Source: Thermoanaerobacterales bacterium
GTDB taxonomy: Bacteria; Bacillota; Thermosediminibacteria; Thermosediminibacterales; Tepidanaerobacteraceae
Direction of reading: 5' to 3'
Length of the DNA stretch: 64,000 bases
NCBI GenBank assembly: GCA_012840135.1
Contig: DUMA01000010.1
Coordinates: 1 to 64,000 of the forward strand
Under the pieces are notes generated by a model. That model searched no databases. It saw only the letters and a list, made by a program, of their open reading frames with translations, and was not told where the DNA came from. A program made the position numbers and the translations under genes. Position 1 is the first letter of the stretch; every line of letters starts with the position of its first letter. This document shows positions 51,896-59,466 of this stretch, piece after piece.

Positions 51896-52207
51896 TTAAG
51901 CCTCTATTTTTTCAATCTTAATCTCGGTAAAAGGCTGGCGGTGCCCCTGTTTCTTGCGGTAATTCTTCTTTGGCTTGTACTTGAATACTATAATTTTATC
52001 TCCCTTGCCGTGTTTTAAAACCGTGGCCTTAACCTTTGCATTTTCAACACAGGGTTTGCCTACAAGGAGCTGACCATCTTTAGACAGCACCAGTACCCTT
52101 TCAAATTCAATGGTTTCGCCTTCTCCGTTAGCAAGTTTTTCCACCCGTATTACATCGCCTTCGGACACTCTGTACTGTTTTCCGCCAGTTTCAATAATTG
52201 CATACAT
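51896..52207 (-). CDS. rplU: 50S ribosomal protein L21
   Basis: 103 residues from the ATG at 52207 with AAGGAGGG upstream. [35 protein letters not shown] and [20 protein letters not shown] are family hallmarks. First gene of the L21 operon behind an L21 leader. Confidence 0.97.
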   Translation of the reverse strand: MYAIIETGGKQYRVSEGDVIRVEKLANGEGETIEFERVLVLSKDGQLLVGKPCVENAKVKATVLKHGKGDKIIVFKYKPKKNYRKKQGHRQPFTEIKIEKIEA

Positions 52208-52214
52208 AAATAAA

Positions 52215-52325
52215 AACACCCTCCTTCTGTCTCGCCGGGATCTTCGGGCCGAAACGAAACCTTTTTAAATCCGTTTCTGTCTAATACCCGACCCGTGCGG
52301 TGGGTGGCAGGTAAACCACCTATGC
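52215..52325 (-). promoter_or_regulatory. L21 ribosomal protein leader RNA
   Basis: Between the promoter and rplU lies a structured leader containing GGTGGTTTACCTGCCACCC and CCGCACGGGTCGGGTATT, features of the Firmicute L21 leader, thought to allow feedback by L21. A GC-rich element (CCCGAAGATCCCGGCGAG) follows just before the ribosome site. Ends are approximate. Confidence 0.7.
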
Positions 52326-52326
52326 T

Positions 52327-52355
52327 ATTTTAGCATAAGAGGGTCTTCGTGTCAA
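52327..52355 (-). promoter_or_regulatory. Sigma-A promoter of rplU-prp-rpmA
   Basis: Minus strand TTGACA (52350-52355), 17-base spacer, TAAAAT (52327-52332), directly before the L21 leader. Confidence 0.85.
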
Positions 52356-52399
52356 TGCTGCCCGCATCGGAATGCAGGGAACACGTGCTTTCGGTGCGA

Positions 52400-52969
52400 T
52401 CATTTTTTAAAAACAGCTTTTGGGAAATGCCATACCAGAGTTTTCAGAGGTTCATTAGTTTCAACTATAGCTTCTTTTGATTCCTTTAATGATTCTTTAA
52501 TTTTCATTTCTTTAACCGCTTCTTTAAAATCGATTATCTTTTCCCGTACATAATCATTTGTAAATCGCTTGTCTTCACCTTTTTCCGGTGATTTGCCGCT
52601 TGAAAGTTTCTCTTCTAAAACCCTCTTTACTTCATCGTCAATACCATCTGCAACAAAATAATCCTTTATATTTCCTCCAATCATGTCGTCTCCGTGTTTT
52701 TTATCGATATGATCGCTGCTCTTTTTTTGCTCCTCTTTAATTTCACCAGGTGCAGGAATATGTGCCCCTTCCGGTGGTGTTAAGCCCTGCTTTTCACCTT
52801 GAGCATTATTTTCGCTGATAATTGGATTCTGCCTTGTTTTTGAATAAACGCCAAGGTTTTTTTCAAGAAAAATTGAAAGTCCTATAACATTGGTCATCAA
52901 CAGAATATAAGCCAGCGAAGATTTGCCGGTACTTTCTGAGCTCGTGATTATTTCCCGCAAATTAACCAT
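52400..52969 (-). CDS. Membrane-associated hypothetical protein, 189 residues
   Basis: One hydrophobic segment (about 18-35, SLAYILLMTNVIGLSIFL), then a long hydrophilic, Lys/Glu-rich and probably disordered chain with a helical C-terminus (KIIDFKEAVKEMKIKESLKESKE). GGGGG precedes the ATG. It sits between sleB-ypeB and the L21 operon in the sporulation block. No family recognised; a spore membrane role is only suggested by the neighbours. Confidence 0.65.
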   Translation of the reverse strand: MVNLREIITSSESTGKSSLAYILLMTNVIGLSIFLEKNLGVYSKTRQNPIISENNAQGEKQGLTPPEGAHIPAPGEIKEEQKKSSDHIDKKHGDDMIGGNIKDYFVADGIDDEVKRVLEEKLSSGKSPEKGEDKRFTNDYVREKIIDFKEAVKEMKIKESLKESKEAIVETNEPLKTLVWHFPKAVFKK

Positions 52970-53010
52970 AATAACCCCCTCTCCGGAATTCCTTCATAAT
53001 ACATGGTAGG

Positions 53011-53040
53011 AGGCGACAGTCATGGTAATGATTGTCGCCT
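53011..53040. other. Long hairpin in the leader of the 189-residue gene
   Basis: A 13-bp stem with one wobble (AGGCGACAGTCAT / ATGATTGTCGCCT) and a 4-base loop. It is 41 bases upstream of the start codon, with no T tract on the minus strand. It may protect the transcript or end the upstream microprotein gene weakly. Confidence 0.5.
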
Positions 53041-53101
53041 TTCGACACCAAAAAGCTCTATCTTAATTATATAATATGCAGTTTATCTTCATTTGTGACA
53101 C

Positions 53102-53179
53102 TTACTCCGCCAGGAAAAGCAACAAAAGTACTAAAAATAATATGAACGAATCGTGCAGCGTTTCCTCGGATAAAACCAC
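53102..53179 (-). CDS. Hydrophobic microprotein, 25 residues
   Basis: Frame from GTG 53179 to TAA 53102 with a strong GGGAGGGG five bases upstream. The product is a single membrane helix (FILFLVLLLLFLAE at the C-terminus) preceded by a short acidic head (LSEETLHD). The core resembles four other microproteins in this block (positions 55233, 55723, 56636 and 56761). It is 67 bases downstream of ypeB on the same strand and may be co-transcribed with sleB-ypeB. Confidence 0.6.
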   Translation of the reverse strand: MVLSEETLHDSFILFLVLLLLFLAE

Positions 53180-53246
53180 AAAGACCCCTCCCTACTTTGC
53201 TTTTTCTATCTATAAATTATTCATTTAAAAGTATTAAGTTTCACAC

Positions 53247-54596
53247 TTACATGGTCATGGTTCCATTATCTGTCTCCACAATTTTAAGTATCTGCTCCTC
53301 CGTTCCGTTTTCAGCATTTATATAAACAAAATATCTTTCATCCTTTAGTTTTGCATCCACTTCATAACATAATTTTTCTTTCAGGGCTGGGTCGGGAATG
53401 ATGGCAAGCCTGATTCTGTCAACCTTTAGATTTTTATTCAGTCTGTCAATCACGTCCTGTTTTGAAAGTTTGACGGGAGGCAGTTTCCTTGCCCTGTGGA
53501 ATGTGTAATACCCCATCCCGTCGAAACCTACTATCTGCCCGTCGTCCAGAGCCACTTCGGTCTTTATGAAGTCGGGATATAACAGCACTTCACCATCCTT
53601 TGGTACAAAAGTTATGGTGACGGTGTTGTCTTGAATCAGCGATCCTGTAGGTTCCATGTCAGTATATCCTCTTGAATTTAAAAAGGCTCTGGCCCGATCG
53701 ACAGCCTTCTCTAAATCGATTTTCCGCTCTCCAATTGTCCTTGTATTCAAATACCAGATCACGTGCCCTCCTTTTTCGCTTACATCAATAAGTATCTCAG
53801 GGGCTTTCCCGCCTTTCCTGCTAAATTCAATGTTATAAGCCGGAATAATCCCTTTAGCCTTGCCGGTAACGCTGGTACTATAACTAACCTTGCCCGGGTT
53901 ATCCACAAAGTCTGCTGCTATACCTTTTGCCTGTAATTCTGTAACTGATGCTCCAGTTACGCCCATGGGCTTAATATTTTCTACATGGTCCGAGAAGGGA
54001 CCATCATAAGTTATGGTGGGAGCCTCATCCTTCAATTTCTGGTCGATCGCCGAAAACTTGTCCGCCATGGCCTGAGGAAGTTTCTTCATTCTTCCTGCTG
54101 CAAAGGCTCTGTTCTCCCATTTTATCCTGCCAGCAGCCACATCGCCCTGAAGTTCCCTGAGTTTTTTATTAAGGGCCTGGGAATATTTTTTAAAATTTTC
54201 TATCTTTTTCCATTCATCCGCTGTTACTTTTTCGCCATTAACTATTTTCTTTGCAAGGCTATAGGAAAAATCTCCCAGCTGTGCAAAAAATTTTTGACTG
54301 TTGGTCATATCCCGTTGGCCCAACGGAAGTTGAGAAAGGCTGGTCCTTGCTCCTTCCGCCTGGTGCCATATAGTTGTAAAAGTCATTATCCTTTGGGCAT
54401 CGGAAGAAGTTACGAGACTTTTGGAAATGAGAATGTCGAGGTTATTCACTTGTTCGATCAAATCAAAAAAACCCTTCTGATACGATGCTTCCAGAGCATT
54501 TTCAGCCGAATAAGCTCTGTTTGATACAGACCAGAATCCAAAAGTGATGCCTCCGATTATTAAAAGACCTATCAGCCACAAATATGTCCTTTTCAT
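53247..54596 (-). CDS. ypeB: Germination protein YpeB
   Basis: 449 residues. One N-terminal membrane anchor (about 5-24), a helical middle region (about 30-190) and C-terminal PepSY-type repeats (about 225-440; VTGASVTELQAKGIAADFV, DLEKAVDRARAFLNSRGYTDM, LSKQDVIDRLNKNLKV). YpeB is made in the forespore and is needed to place and protect the cortex-lytic enzyme SleB; sleB is the adjacent upstream gene (18-base gap). AGGAGGGAT precedes the ATG. Confidence 0.92.
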   Translation of the reverse strand: MKRTYLWLIGLLIIGGITFGFWSVSNRAYSAENALEASYQKGFFDLIEQVNNLDILISKSLVTSSDAQRIMTFTTIWHQAEGARTSLSQLPLGQRDMTNSQKFFAQLGDFSYSLAKKIVNGEKVTADEWKKIENFKKYSQALNKKLRELQGDVAAGRIKWENRAFAAGRMKKLPQAMADKFSAIDQKLKDEAPTITYDGPFSDHVENIKPMGVTGASVTELQAKGIAADFVDNPGKVSYSTSVTGKAKGIIPAYNIEFSRKGGKAPEILIDVSEKGGHVIWYLNTRTIGERKIDLEKAVDRARAFLNSRGYTDMEPTGSLIQDNTVTITFVPKDGEVLLYPDFIKTEVALDDGQIVGFDGMGYYTFHRARKLPPVKLSKQDVIDRLNKNLKVDRIRLAIIPDPALKEKLCYEVDAKLKDERYFVYINAENGTEEQILKIVETDNGTMTM

Positions 54597-54614
54597 ATCT
54601 AATCCCTCCTAAAT

Positions 54615-55109
54615 CTATCGCCCGAACACATGCCGGCCTATCTGTGTCACGATGCGGCGGGTCCAAATCCACGGACTTACCCATTTATACGGGTTCCAGA
54701 AATAAAGGCTGCCGTAGGTTGGATCCCACCCGTTCAATGCATCCCGGGCAGCATTAAAGTTGCTCCGGGTCGGATATGCGGCCCATATCTGACCGTTGTT
54801 AACGGATTCAAAGGCACCGGGCTGGAATATTACTCCAGCTACAGTCGGGGGGAATTTTGGGTGTTTGGCACGATTCAGAATAACTGCTGCTACGCCGACC
54901 TGGCCAAGATAGGGCTCCCCTCTTGCCTCACCCGAAACCAGTCTTGCAAGAAGCATATAATCTCCGCTCCATGAAGAAACAGCATAGTTTTGAGCTCTTG
55001 CTTGCACGGCCTGTTCCATACTATTTTGACGGTAGGTAAATAAAATACCCACCGCAATCAATATAATTAAAAAAAATACTTTAAGCTTTAGGAATTTGGT
55101 TTTCAACAT
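54615..55109 (-). CDS. sleB: Spore cortex-lytic enzyme SleB (catalytic domain only)
   Basis: 164 residues. N-terminal membrane or signal segment (about 8-25), then a Hydrolase_2 domain with the catalytic glutamate in LVSGEARGEPYLGQVGVAAVILNR and the typical GAFESVNNGQIW and YFWNPYK. The usual N-terminal peptidoglycan-binding domain of Bacillus SleB (about 305 residues) is missing, so size recalls CwlJ, but the signal segment and ypeB downstream support SleB. Lytic transglycosylase acting on spore cortex at germination. Confidence 0.88.
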   Translation of the reverse strand: MLKTKFLKLKVFFLIILIAVGILFTYRQNSMEQAVQARAQNYAVSSWSGDYMLLARLVSGEARGEPYLGQVGVAAVILNRAKHPKFPPTVAGVIFQPGAFESVNNGQIWAAYPTRSNFNAARDALNGWDPTYGSLYFWNPYKWVSPWIWTRRIVTQIGRHVFGR

Positions 55110-55232
55110 TTACACCACCCTGCATTTGATTTTGTTTTTAGTTTGCTACATTATTTAAATCTATATTCGAGCACCTTTTAAACGCTTTCATTCATATAAT
55201 ATTTTAGAAACACTCTTTAAGGAGGGGATCCC

Positions 55233-55394
55233 TTGAATCAAGAAGAAAAAAAGAAAGTCCCCCCAACCAATTCAGGTCCCAATCCTTATACCCTTTTTCT
55301 TATCTTGATTTTGCTAATAAATTCTACGGGCCATACATGCATTTTTGCAAAAAAAGATTTAAATAAACGCAAGGAACGGGAGGGAAGAAGGTGA
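55233..55394 (+). CDS. Microprotein with FLILILL membrane helix, 53 residues
   Basis: Starts at TTG 55233 behind AAGGAGGGG. The charged/proline-rich head (QEEKKKVPPTNSGPNP) is followed by a helix YTLFLILILLINSTG and a basic tail (KKDLNKRKEREGRR). The stop overlaps the next gene's GTG start by 4 bases, so the two are translationally coupled. The helix core matches the microprotein family of this block. Divergent from sleB, 124 bases apart. Confidence 0.65.
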   Translation: MNQEEKKKVPPTNSGPNPYTLFLILILLINSTGHTCIFAKKDLNKRKEREGRR

Positions 55395-55696
55395 AGATAC
55401 TAACTCTTGGGGAAAGCGACATGCAGCTATTAAAGGCAATCAAGCCTTTTATGAGCTCCAAAGGCCAGGAGATCATAGACACATTTACTATAGTCATGAA
55501 CATTTTCAAGCCGCAAGATCCCCAGCAAAAAATAAATTATGATGCTCTTACCGAGTTTTTAACAATAATGAATGAATCTTACGAAAGTAAAAAGGCAACA
55601 AAAAAGGTGGCAAAAAACGGCTCTGAAGAGCAGACCGATTTAGCAAAAACTCATGATGTAGAGAACCTTTTAAATGTACTGTCAGATAAAAAATAA
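55391..55696 (+). CDS. Hypothetical protein, 101 residues
   Basis: Starts with a GTG inside the end of the preceding microprotein gene, behind GGGAGGGAAG. Helical N-terminal half (LGESDMQLLKAIKPFMSSKGQEIIDTFTIVMNIFKP in part), then a Lys/Glu-rich tail. The N-terminal half resembles the later part of the 56231 protein in pattern (amphipathic helices around a 'KI-NY/NP' turn), too weak for homology. No family recognised. Soluble; possibly partners the microprotein. Confidence 0.7.
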   Translation: MKILTLGESDMQLLKAIKPFMSSKGQEIIDTFTIVMNIFKPQDPQQKINYDALTEFLTIMNESYESKKATKKVAKNGSEEQTDLAKTHDVENLLNVLSDKK

Positions 55697-55722
55697 ACCG
55701 AATTTTTTTAGGAGGTGCTGAC

Positions 55723-55845
55723 ATGGACAACAGGGCAGTATTTGCGCTTTTTCTAGTTCTTATTCTGCTATTTTTTTCCGACGGTGCGGTTGCTAAAAAA
55801 GCACAACCCAATCAAAAAACCGAAACAAAGTCGGCCACTAAATGA
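55723..55845 (+). CDS. Microprotein with FALFLVLILLFF membrane helix, 40 residues
   Basis: ATG 55723 behind TTAGGAGGTG. The head is only MDNRAV, then FALFLVLILLFFSDG and a basic, Thr/Lys-rich tail (AKKAQPNQKTETKSATK). The helix and the following Ser-Asp match the 26-residue proteins at 56636 and 56761. It is followed 1 base later by a strong terminator, so it ends the first half of the plus-strand cluster. Confidence 0.7.
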   Translation: MDNRAVFALFLVLILLFFSDGAVAKKAQPNQKTETKSATK

Positions 55846-55846
55846 C

Positions 55847-55872
55847 ATTAGGGCTTTAAGCCCTAATTTTTT
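55847..55872 (+). terminator. Terminator between the two halves of the microprotein cluster
   Basis: An 8-bp stem (ATTAGGGC / GCCCTAAT) with a 5-base loop and a T tract (TTTTTTG) directly after the 40-residue gene. Confidence 0.8.
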
Positions 55873-55936
55873 GTTCATCATTTGAAATCCTATAACATAT
55901 ACTTTACTGGATGAATTTATGGAGGTGTCTTTAAAA

Positions 55937-56230
55937 ATGCTGGGTGACATGGAGAAAATGGTAAAGATGTTTCAAGATGAGATAAAGTATTTGAAAGAGC
56001 AGTTGAAAAATACGCATTTTACAGGAGAATCTGCAGACGGTAAGGTAATTGTTACTTTCAACGGCCTCGAAGAATTGGAAGATGTAAATTTTTCCATTGA
56101 AGAAATTGGCCCTGAGATGAAAAAAAATTTGGAACAGGGGACGGTTCAAGCAGTTAACAGGGCCCTTATAAAGACAAAGGAGCATTTGAAGCAGAAGTTT
56201 GCCGATACCGGAATATTTGGAGGGATATAA
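55937..56230 (+). CDS. YbaB/EbfC-like protein
   Basis: 97 residues from the ATG at 55937 (GGAGGTG upstream). The layout matches YbaB nucleoid-associated proteins: an N-terminal long helix (MLGDMEKMVKMFQDEIKYLKEQLKN, shown in part), a small sheet (GKVIVTFNGLEELEDVNFSIEEI) and a C-terminal helix (AVNRALIKTKEHLKQKFADTG). YbaB usually lies by dnaX-recR; here a paralogue sits in a sporulation block. Possibly a spore nucleoid protein or adaptor. The stop is directly followed by the start of the next gene. Confidence 0.65.
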   Translation: MLGDMEKMVKMFQDEIKYLKEQLKNTHFTGESADGKVIVTFNGLEELEDVNFSIEEIGPEMKKNLEQGTVQAVNRALIKTKEHLKQKFADTGIFGGI

Positions 56231-56596
56231 TTGGCTGAAAATGAAAACAATCCGAGAACAGATTTGATGAATACGATTATGGATGTCATTCATGGTAAAC
56301 GAGGTCAAAATATCAATGAGCTGGTGAGCTTGCTGGCTTTAAGTAATCTTTTAGGTATAATCACCTTTCTGAATTCCCAGGATTCTAAGCCGGATGTAGG
56401 ATCTTTTAACAAATCCACTAATTCGGATTTAAAAGAAATGGCTATGAATCTTTTAGGTTCAATGGGAGGCGGTTCGTCTGATAAAAAAATAAATCCCGCC
56501 CTGCTGCTAAATCTTTTAAAGACTATGTCTTCCAGTGAAAATCCATCTCCGGAAACAAAGGGCGGTGAAAAAGGTGATGATAAGACAAAAACCTGA
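56231..56596 (+). CDS. Hypothetical protein, 121 residues
   Basis: TTG start directly after the YbaB-like stop, behind GGAGGGAT. Helical N-terminus (RTDLMNTIMDVIHGKRGQNINELVSLLALSNLLGIITFLN in part, moderately hydrophobic), a Ser/Asp-rich linker, a second helix (KINPALLLNLLKTMSSS) and an acidic/basic tail. No family recognised. Co-transcribed with the YbaB-like gene and closed by a strong terminator. Confidence 0.7.
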   Translation: MAENENNPRTDLMNTIMDVIHGKRGQNINELVSLLALSNLLGIITFLNSQDSKPDVGSFNKSTNSDLKEMAMNLLGSMGGGSSDKKINPALLLNLLKTMSSSENPSPETKGGEKGDDKTKT

Positions 56597-56603
56597 AAAT
56601 TAA

Positions 56604-56632
56604 AGCCGTGCCCGAAGCACGGCTATTTTTTT
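56604..56632. terminator. Strong terminator shared by converging genes
   Basis: An 8-bp GC-rich stem (AGCCGTGC / GCACGGCT) with a 5-base loop and a tract of seven T on the plus strand. T-rich sequence on the minus strand suggests it also ends the converging microprotein genes. Confidence 0.88.
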
Positions 56633-56635
56633 ATA

Positions 56636-56716
56636 TTAATCATCAGAGAAGAACAGGAGTATCAGTATCAAAAATAATGCAAAAGCCATTCTGTTGTCAA
56701 ATCCAAAACCTCCCAT
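56636..56716 (-). CDS. Microprotein with MAFALFLILILLFF helix, 26 residues
   Basis: ATG 56716 behind GGGGGAGG, stop TAA at 56636. The head GGFGFDNR is followed by the helix MAFALFLILILLFF and the acidic end SDD. It is the same length as the next upstream gene (56761) and has the identical 14-residue core, although seven of those codons differ, all synonymously. This is strong evidence for translation. Similar in size and style to YjcZ-type small spore proteins, but the sequence differs. Confidence 0.8.
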   Translation of the reverse strand: MGGFGFDNRMAFALFLILILLFFSDD

Positions 56717-56760
56717 TTTCCTCCCCCTTTCTTTACGGATATTTAACTTGATTCAGCTTT

Positions 56761-56841
56761 TTATTCATCCCCGAAGAACAGAAGAATCAATATAAGAAAC
56801 AGAGCAAATGCCATCCTTCCTCCAAAGAAACCATCTGCCAT
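56761..56841 (-). CDS. Microprotein with MAFALFLILILLFF helix, 26 residues (paralogue)
   Basis: ATG 56841 behind GAAGGAGGG, stop TAA at 56761. The head ADGFFGGR precedes the helix MAFALFLILILLFF and GDE. It lies 44 bases upstream of its paralogue and is probably co-transcribed. A CATATACT at 56881-56874 (minus strand) resembles the -10 box of the sporulation factor sigma-E (CATA-N3-T), but no clear -35 was found. The 224-base gap up to the rng gene holds nothing else but the rng terminator. Confidence 0.8.
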   Translation of the reverse strand: MADGFFGGRMAFALFLILILLFFGDE

Positions 56842-57023
56842 AAAGAAACCCTCCTTCGTTTTCAGCCTAATACAGTATATGCATCATGTGATTTCCTGGT
56901 TACATACGAACCTCTCCAGAATTAATCCTACATATTTCGCATCCTCTATGACACATAGGTTTTTGTCTAACTTATAATATGACGGGAATATGAGTTCGGT
57001 TACATAAAAAATGCAGGACAAAA

Positions 57024-57048
57024 AAAGCCGAGGCATAACCTCGACTTT
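57024..57048 (-). terminator. Terminator of rng
   Basis: A 10-bp stem with wobble pairs (AAAGTCGAGG / CCTCGGCTTT) and a 5-base loop, then T6 on the minus strand, 18 bases past the rng stop. Confidence 0.85.
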
Positions 57049-57065
57049 AAAACAGTTGGCTCACA

Positions 57066-58763
57066 TCAAATAAGTCTTGCTCTGGCGTATGTTCTAAAGG
57101 TTTTATATACTTCCACCCGGACCTTTTCACCCAGAAGGTCCGCACCTTCTTCCACATCTATCACGTACCCGTCGACCCTGGCAATGCCGTCATTGGGATT
57201 TGAAACATGCACTTCATCTATGACTACATCCAGTATCTGACCTTCCCGCACAGGCATGGCAAGGTTTTCAAGTTTCGTCTTGCTTCCTACCGCTTTAATC
57301 CTAATTTCTTCAGGATGAAGGCTATCATTGCCCTTAATAAAAATGAATTTTTCATAGCGGCTTTCCATTTGGGATAAACGGTTCCCGCCGCTTCCAATCA
57401 CTACCGAAGCCACCGAAGGATGTACTTCCAACAAAACAGCTTCTCCCTTCCGCTCCCGGAATATCCTGTCAAGTTCCCTTTCCACCTTCTTTGCAACGGT
57501 TTCTTCTGATAATATTCTGCCTCTGCCTTCACAGTAAGGGCATGTTTTCTCGAGCACCTCATCCAGACTCTGGCGCACTTTTTTCCTGGTTATCTCCACA
57601 AGGCCCAACTGAGTAAGGCCTAATATATGTGCCCTGGTCCGGTCTTTTTTCAATTCCTCGGCCAGAGCTGAAAGCACCATTTTCTGGTGTTCCTGGGAAG
57701 TCATATCAATAAAGTCGATTATTATAATGCCGCCTATATCTCTGAGCCTCAGCTGTCTTGCTATCTCCCTGGCAGCTTCAAGATTTGTCTTTAATACCGT
57801 GTCTTCCAGGTCCACACTCCCCACAAACTTGCCAGTGTTAACATCTATAGCAGTCAAAGCCTCCGTCCTGTCTATCACTATATATCCGCCGCACTGCAGC
57901 CATACTTTGCGCTGGAGAGCTCTATCGATTTCCGGTTCGATATTAAAGTATTCAAAAATCTCCTCCTGGCCTCTGTAAAAGGTTACCCTGTCCTTCAAAG
58001 CCGGTGAAAGCGCCGTTATCAATTCCTGAACTTTTTCGTACTCATACGAACTATTTATGTAGAATCTACTGACTTCGGAAGTAAAAAGATCTCTGACGAT
58101 TCTTGCTATCAGGTTCATATCTTTGTAAATCAATTTAGGAGCGGTACATTTCTTTTGTCTCTGGATAATATCATCCCACTGTCTCTTTAAAAACTCCATA
58201 TCGGCCTTTAATTCTTCTTTTCCGACGCCTTCGGCCACCGTTCTTACAATGACCCCCATATGAACAGGTCTGATAGTTTCTGCTAGACTTTTCAGCCGAT
58301 TTCTTTCATCTTCCCTTTCTATGCGTCTTGATATGCCGACATAATCCACTGTAGGCATCAGAACAAGATAACGCCCAGGAATAGTGATATTTGTCGAAAC
58401 TCTTGCGCCTTTTGTTCCGATCGGTTCTTTCACCACCTGTACCAGGACATCCTGGCCAACCTTTAACATATCTCTTATGGATATTTTTGATAATCCCTCA
58501 ATAAGTTCCTCATCTTCAGGTCCGGATGTTTCCAGATTTAAATTAATGTCGCCCGCGTAAAGAAAGGCATTTTTCCCCAGACCTATATCTACAAAAGCGG
58601 CCTGCATGCCCGGCAGGACATTGGCTACCTTACCCTTGTAAATATTTCCGACTACCCTTTCATTATTTATTTTTTCCACATATATTTCCACAAGCTCCCT
58701 GTCTTCCATAACAGCCACACGTATCTGATCCCTGTTTACATCTACCACGATCTCCTTTGACAT
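57066..58763 (-). CDS. rng: Ribonuclease G/E family endoribonuclease
   Basis: 565 residues. S1 RNA-binding domain (about 36-125; GNIYKGKVANVLPGMQAAFVDIG), RNase-H-like and catalytic DNase-I-like subdomains with the metal aspartates D307 (TAIDVNTGKF) and D350 (IIIDFIDM), the Zn-link CPYC (408-411), and a C-terminal TRAM-like domain (about 500-565; EGQILDVVIDEVH). 5'-end-sensing ribonuclease in rRNA/mRNA processing. It follows DUF2344 by 34 bases. Confidence 0.93.
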   Translation of the reverse strand: MSKEIVVDVNRDQIRVAVMEDRELVEIYVEKINNERVVGNIYKGKVANVLPGMQAAFVDIGLGKNAFLYAGDINLNLETSGPEDEELIEGLSKISIRDMLKVGQDVLVQVVKEPIGTKGARVSTNITIPGRYLVLMPTVDYVGISRRIEREDERNRLKSLAETIRPVHMGVIVRTVAEGVGKEELKADMEFLKRQWDDIIQRQKKCTAPKLIYKDMNLIARIVRDLFTSEVSRFYINSSYEYEKVQELITALSPALKDRVTFYRGQEEIFEYFNIEPEIDRALQRKVWLQCGGYIVIDRTEALTAIDVNTGKFVGSVDLEDTVLKTNLEAAREIARQLRLRDIGGIIIIDFIDMTSQEHQKMVLSALAEELKKDRTRAHILGLTQLGLVEITRKKVRQSLDEVLEKTCPYCEGRGRILSEETVAKKVERELDRIFRERKGEAVLLEVHPSVASVVIGSGGNRLSQMESRYEKFIFIKGNDSLHPEEIRIKAVGSKTKLENLAMPVREGQILDVVIDEVHVSNPNDGIARVDGYVIDVEEGADLLGEKVRVEVYKTFRTYARARLI

Positions 58764-58797
58764 GAATTTTTCAGCTCCTCAAAATAGCAAAAATTTA

Positions 58798-59466
58798 TCA
58801 TAATGGCGGTATAATAAGACCATCCTGCTTTAAATAGAGGTCTTCTCTATGGATGTACTTTACCGTTATTTCTTTGGGAAGGTACCTCTCCAGTTGTTTC
58901 AGTACCATATCCGGAGAAACGCTGCCACCCTGACCCACAGCAAGTTCCATCCCGAGAAAAACATTACCTCCCTCTCCACTTTTTACATCAATACAATGGA
59001 TAAAAGGAGCTACATCCACCCTTTTGACTTTATCCTTCAAAACTTTTTCTATAATTACCTGCTTTTGGTTTAAAAGCTCCTTTGCCGCCCGTGCTACGTC
59101 TTCCTGTAAAAATCCTGCTATTGTCACGCTATATGATGCGGCGTTTATTTTGGAAAGAGGGTATTTCCCGTCGAAGATGCCGATTTTCAGTATCCTCAAT
59201 CCTTCGGGTAAACTGGAGTTTAAACGGCACATTGCCTCGCTGGCGGGAACATTTTCATAAAAATCTGCATCCATGTATTCGCCGCTACTGGTAATTCCGA
59301 CGGACAGCGCCGGAGCAAAAGTTAATCTGGGATGTGGAGTAAAACCTTCCGAAAATGCAAGGGGGAGCTTTGCCCTTCGGAAAGCCCTTTCAAAGGCTTT
59401 CACCATGTCAAGATGTGAGATATACTTTACCGGATCGGCTTTTTCATATCTCATTCTGAGTTTCAC
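58798..59466 (-). CDS. DUF2344 radical-SAM-associated protein (TIGR03936 type)
   Basis: 222 residues from a GTG at 59466 (AGGTGGTG upstream), overlapping the radical SAM gene by 23 bases. Family start RMRYEKADPVKYISHLDMVKAFERAFRRAKLPLAFSEGFTPHPRLTFAPALSVG (in part), always encoded beside or fused to the TIGR03960 radical SAM protein. Function unknown; possibly tRNA or ribosome modification given the rng/rplU neighbourhood. Confidence 0.85.
   Translation of the reverse strand: MKLRMRYEKADPVKYISHLDMVKAFERAFRRAKLPLAFSEGFTPHPRLTFAPALSVGITSSGEYMDADFYENVPASEAMCRLNSSLPEGLRILKIGIFDGKYPLSKINAASYSVTIAGFLQEDVARAAKELLNQKQVIIEKVLKDKVKRVDVAPFIHCIDVKSGEGGNVFLGMELAVGQGGSVSPDMVLKQLERYLPKEITVKYIHREDLYLKQDGLIIPPL

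Noticed and set aside
54615..55109. Cortex hydrolase as CwlJ because of its short length.
   Set aside because: An N-terminal membrane or signal segment and the adjacent ypeB favour SleB.
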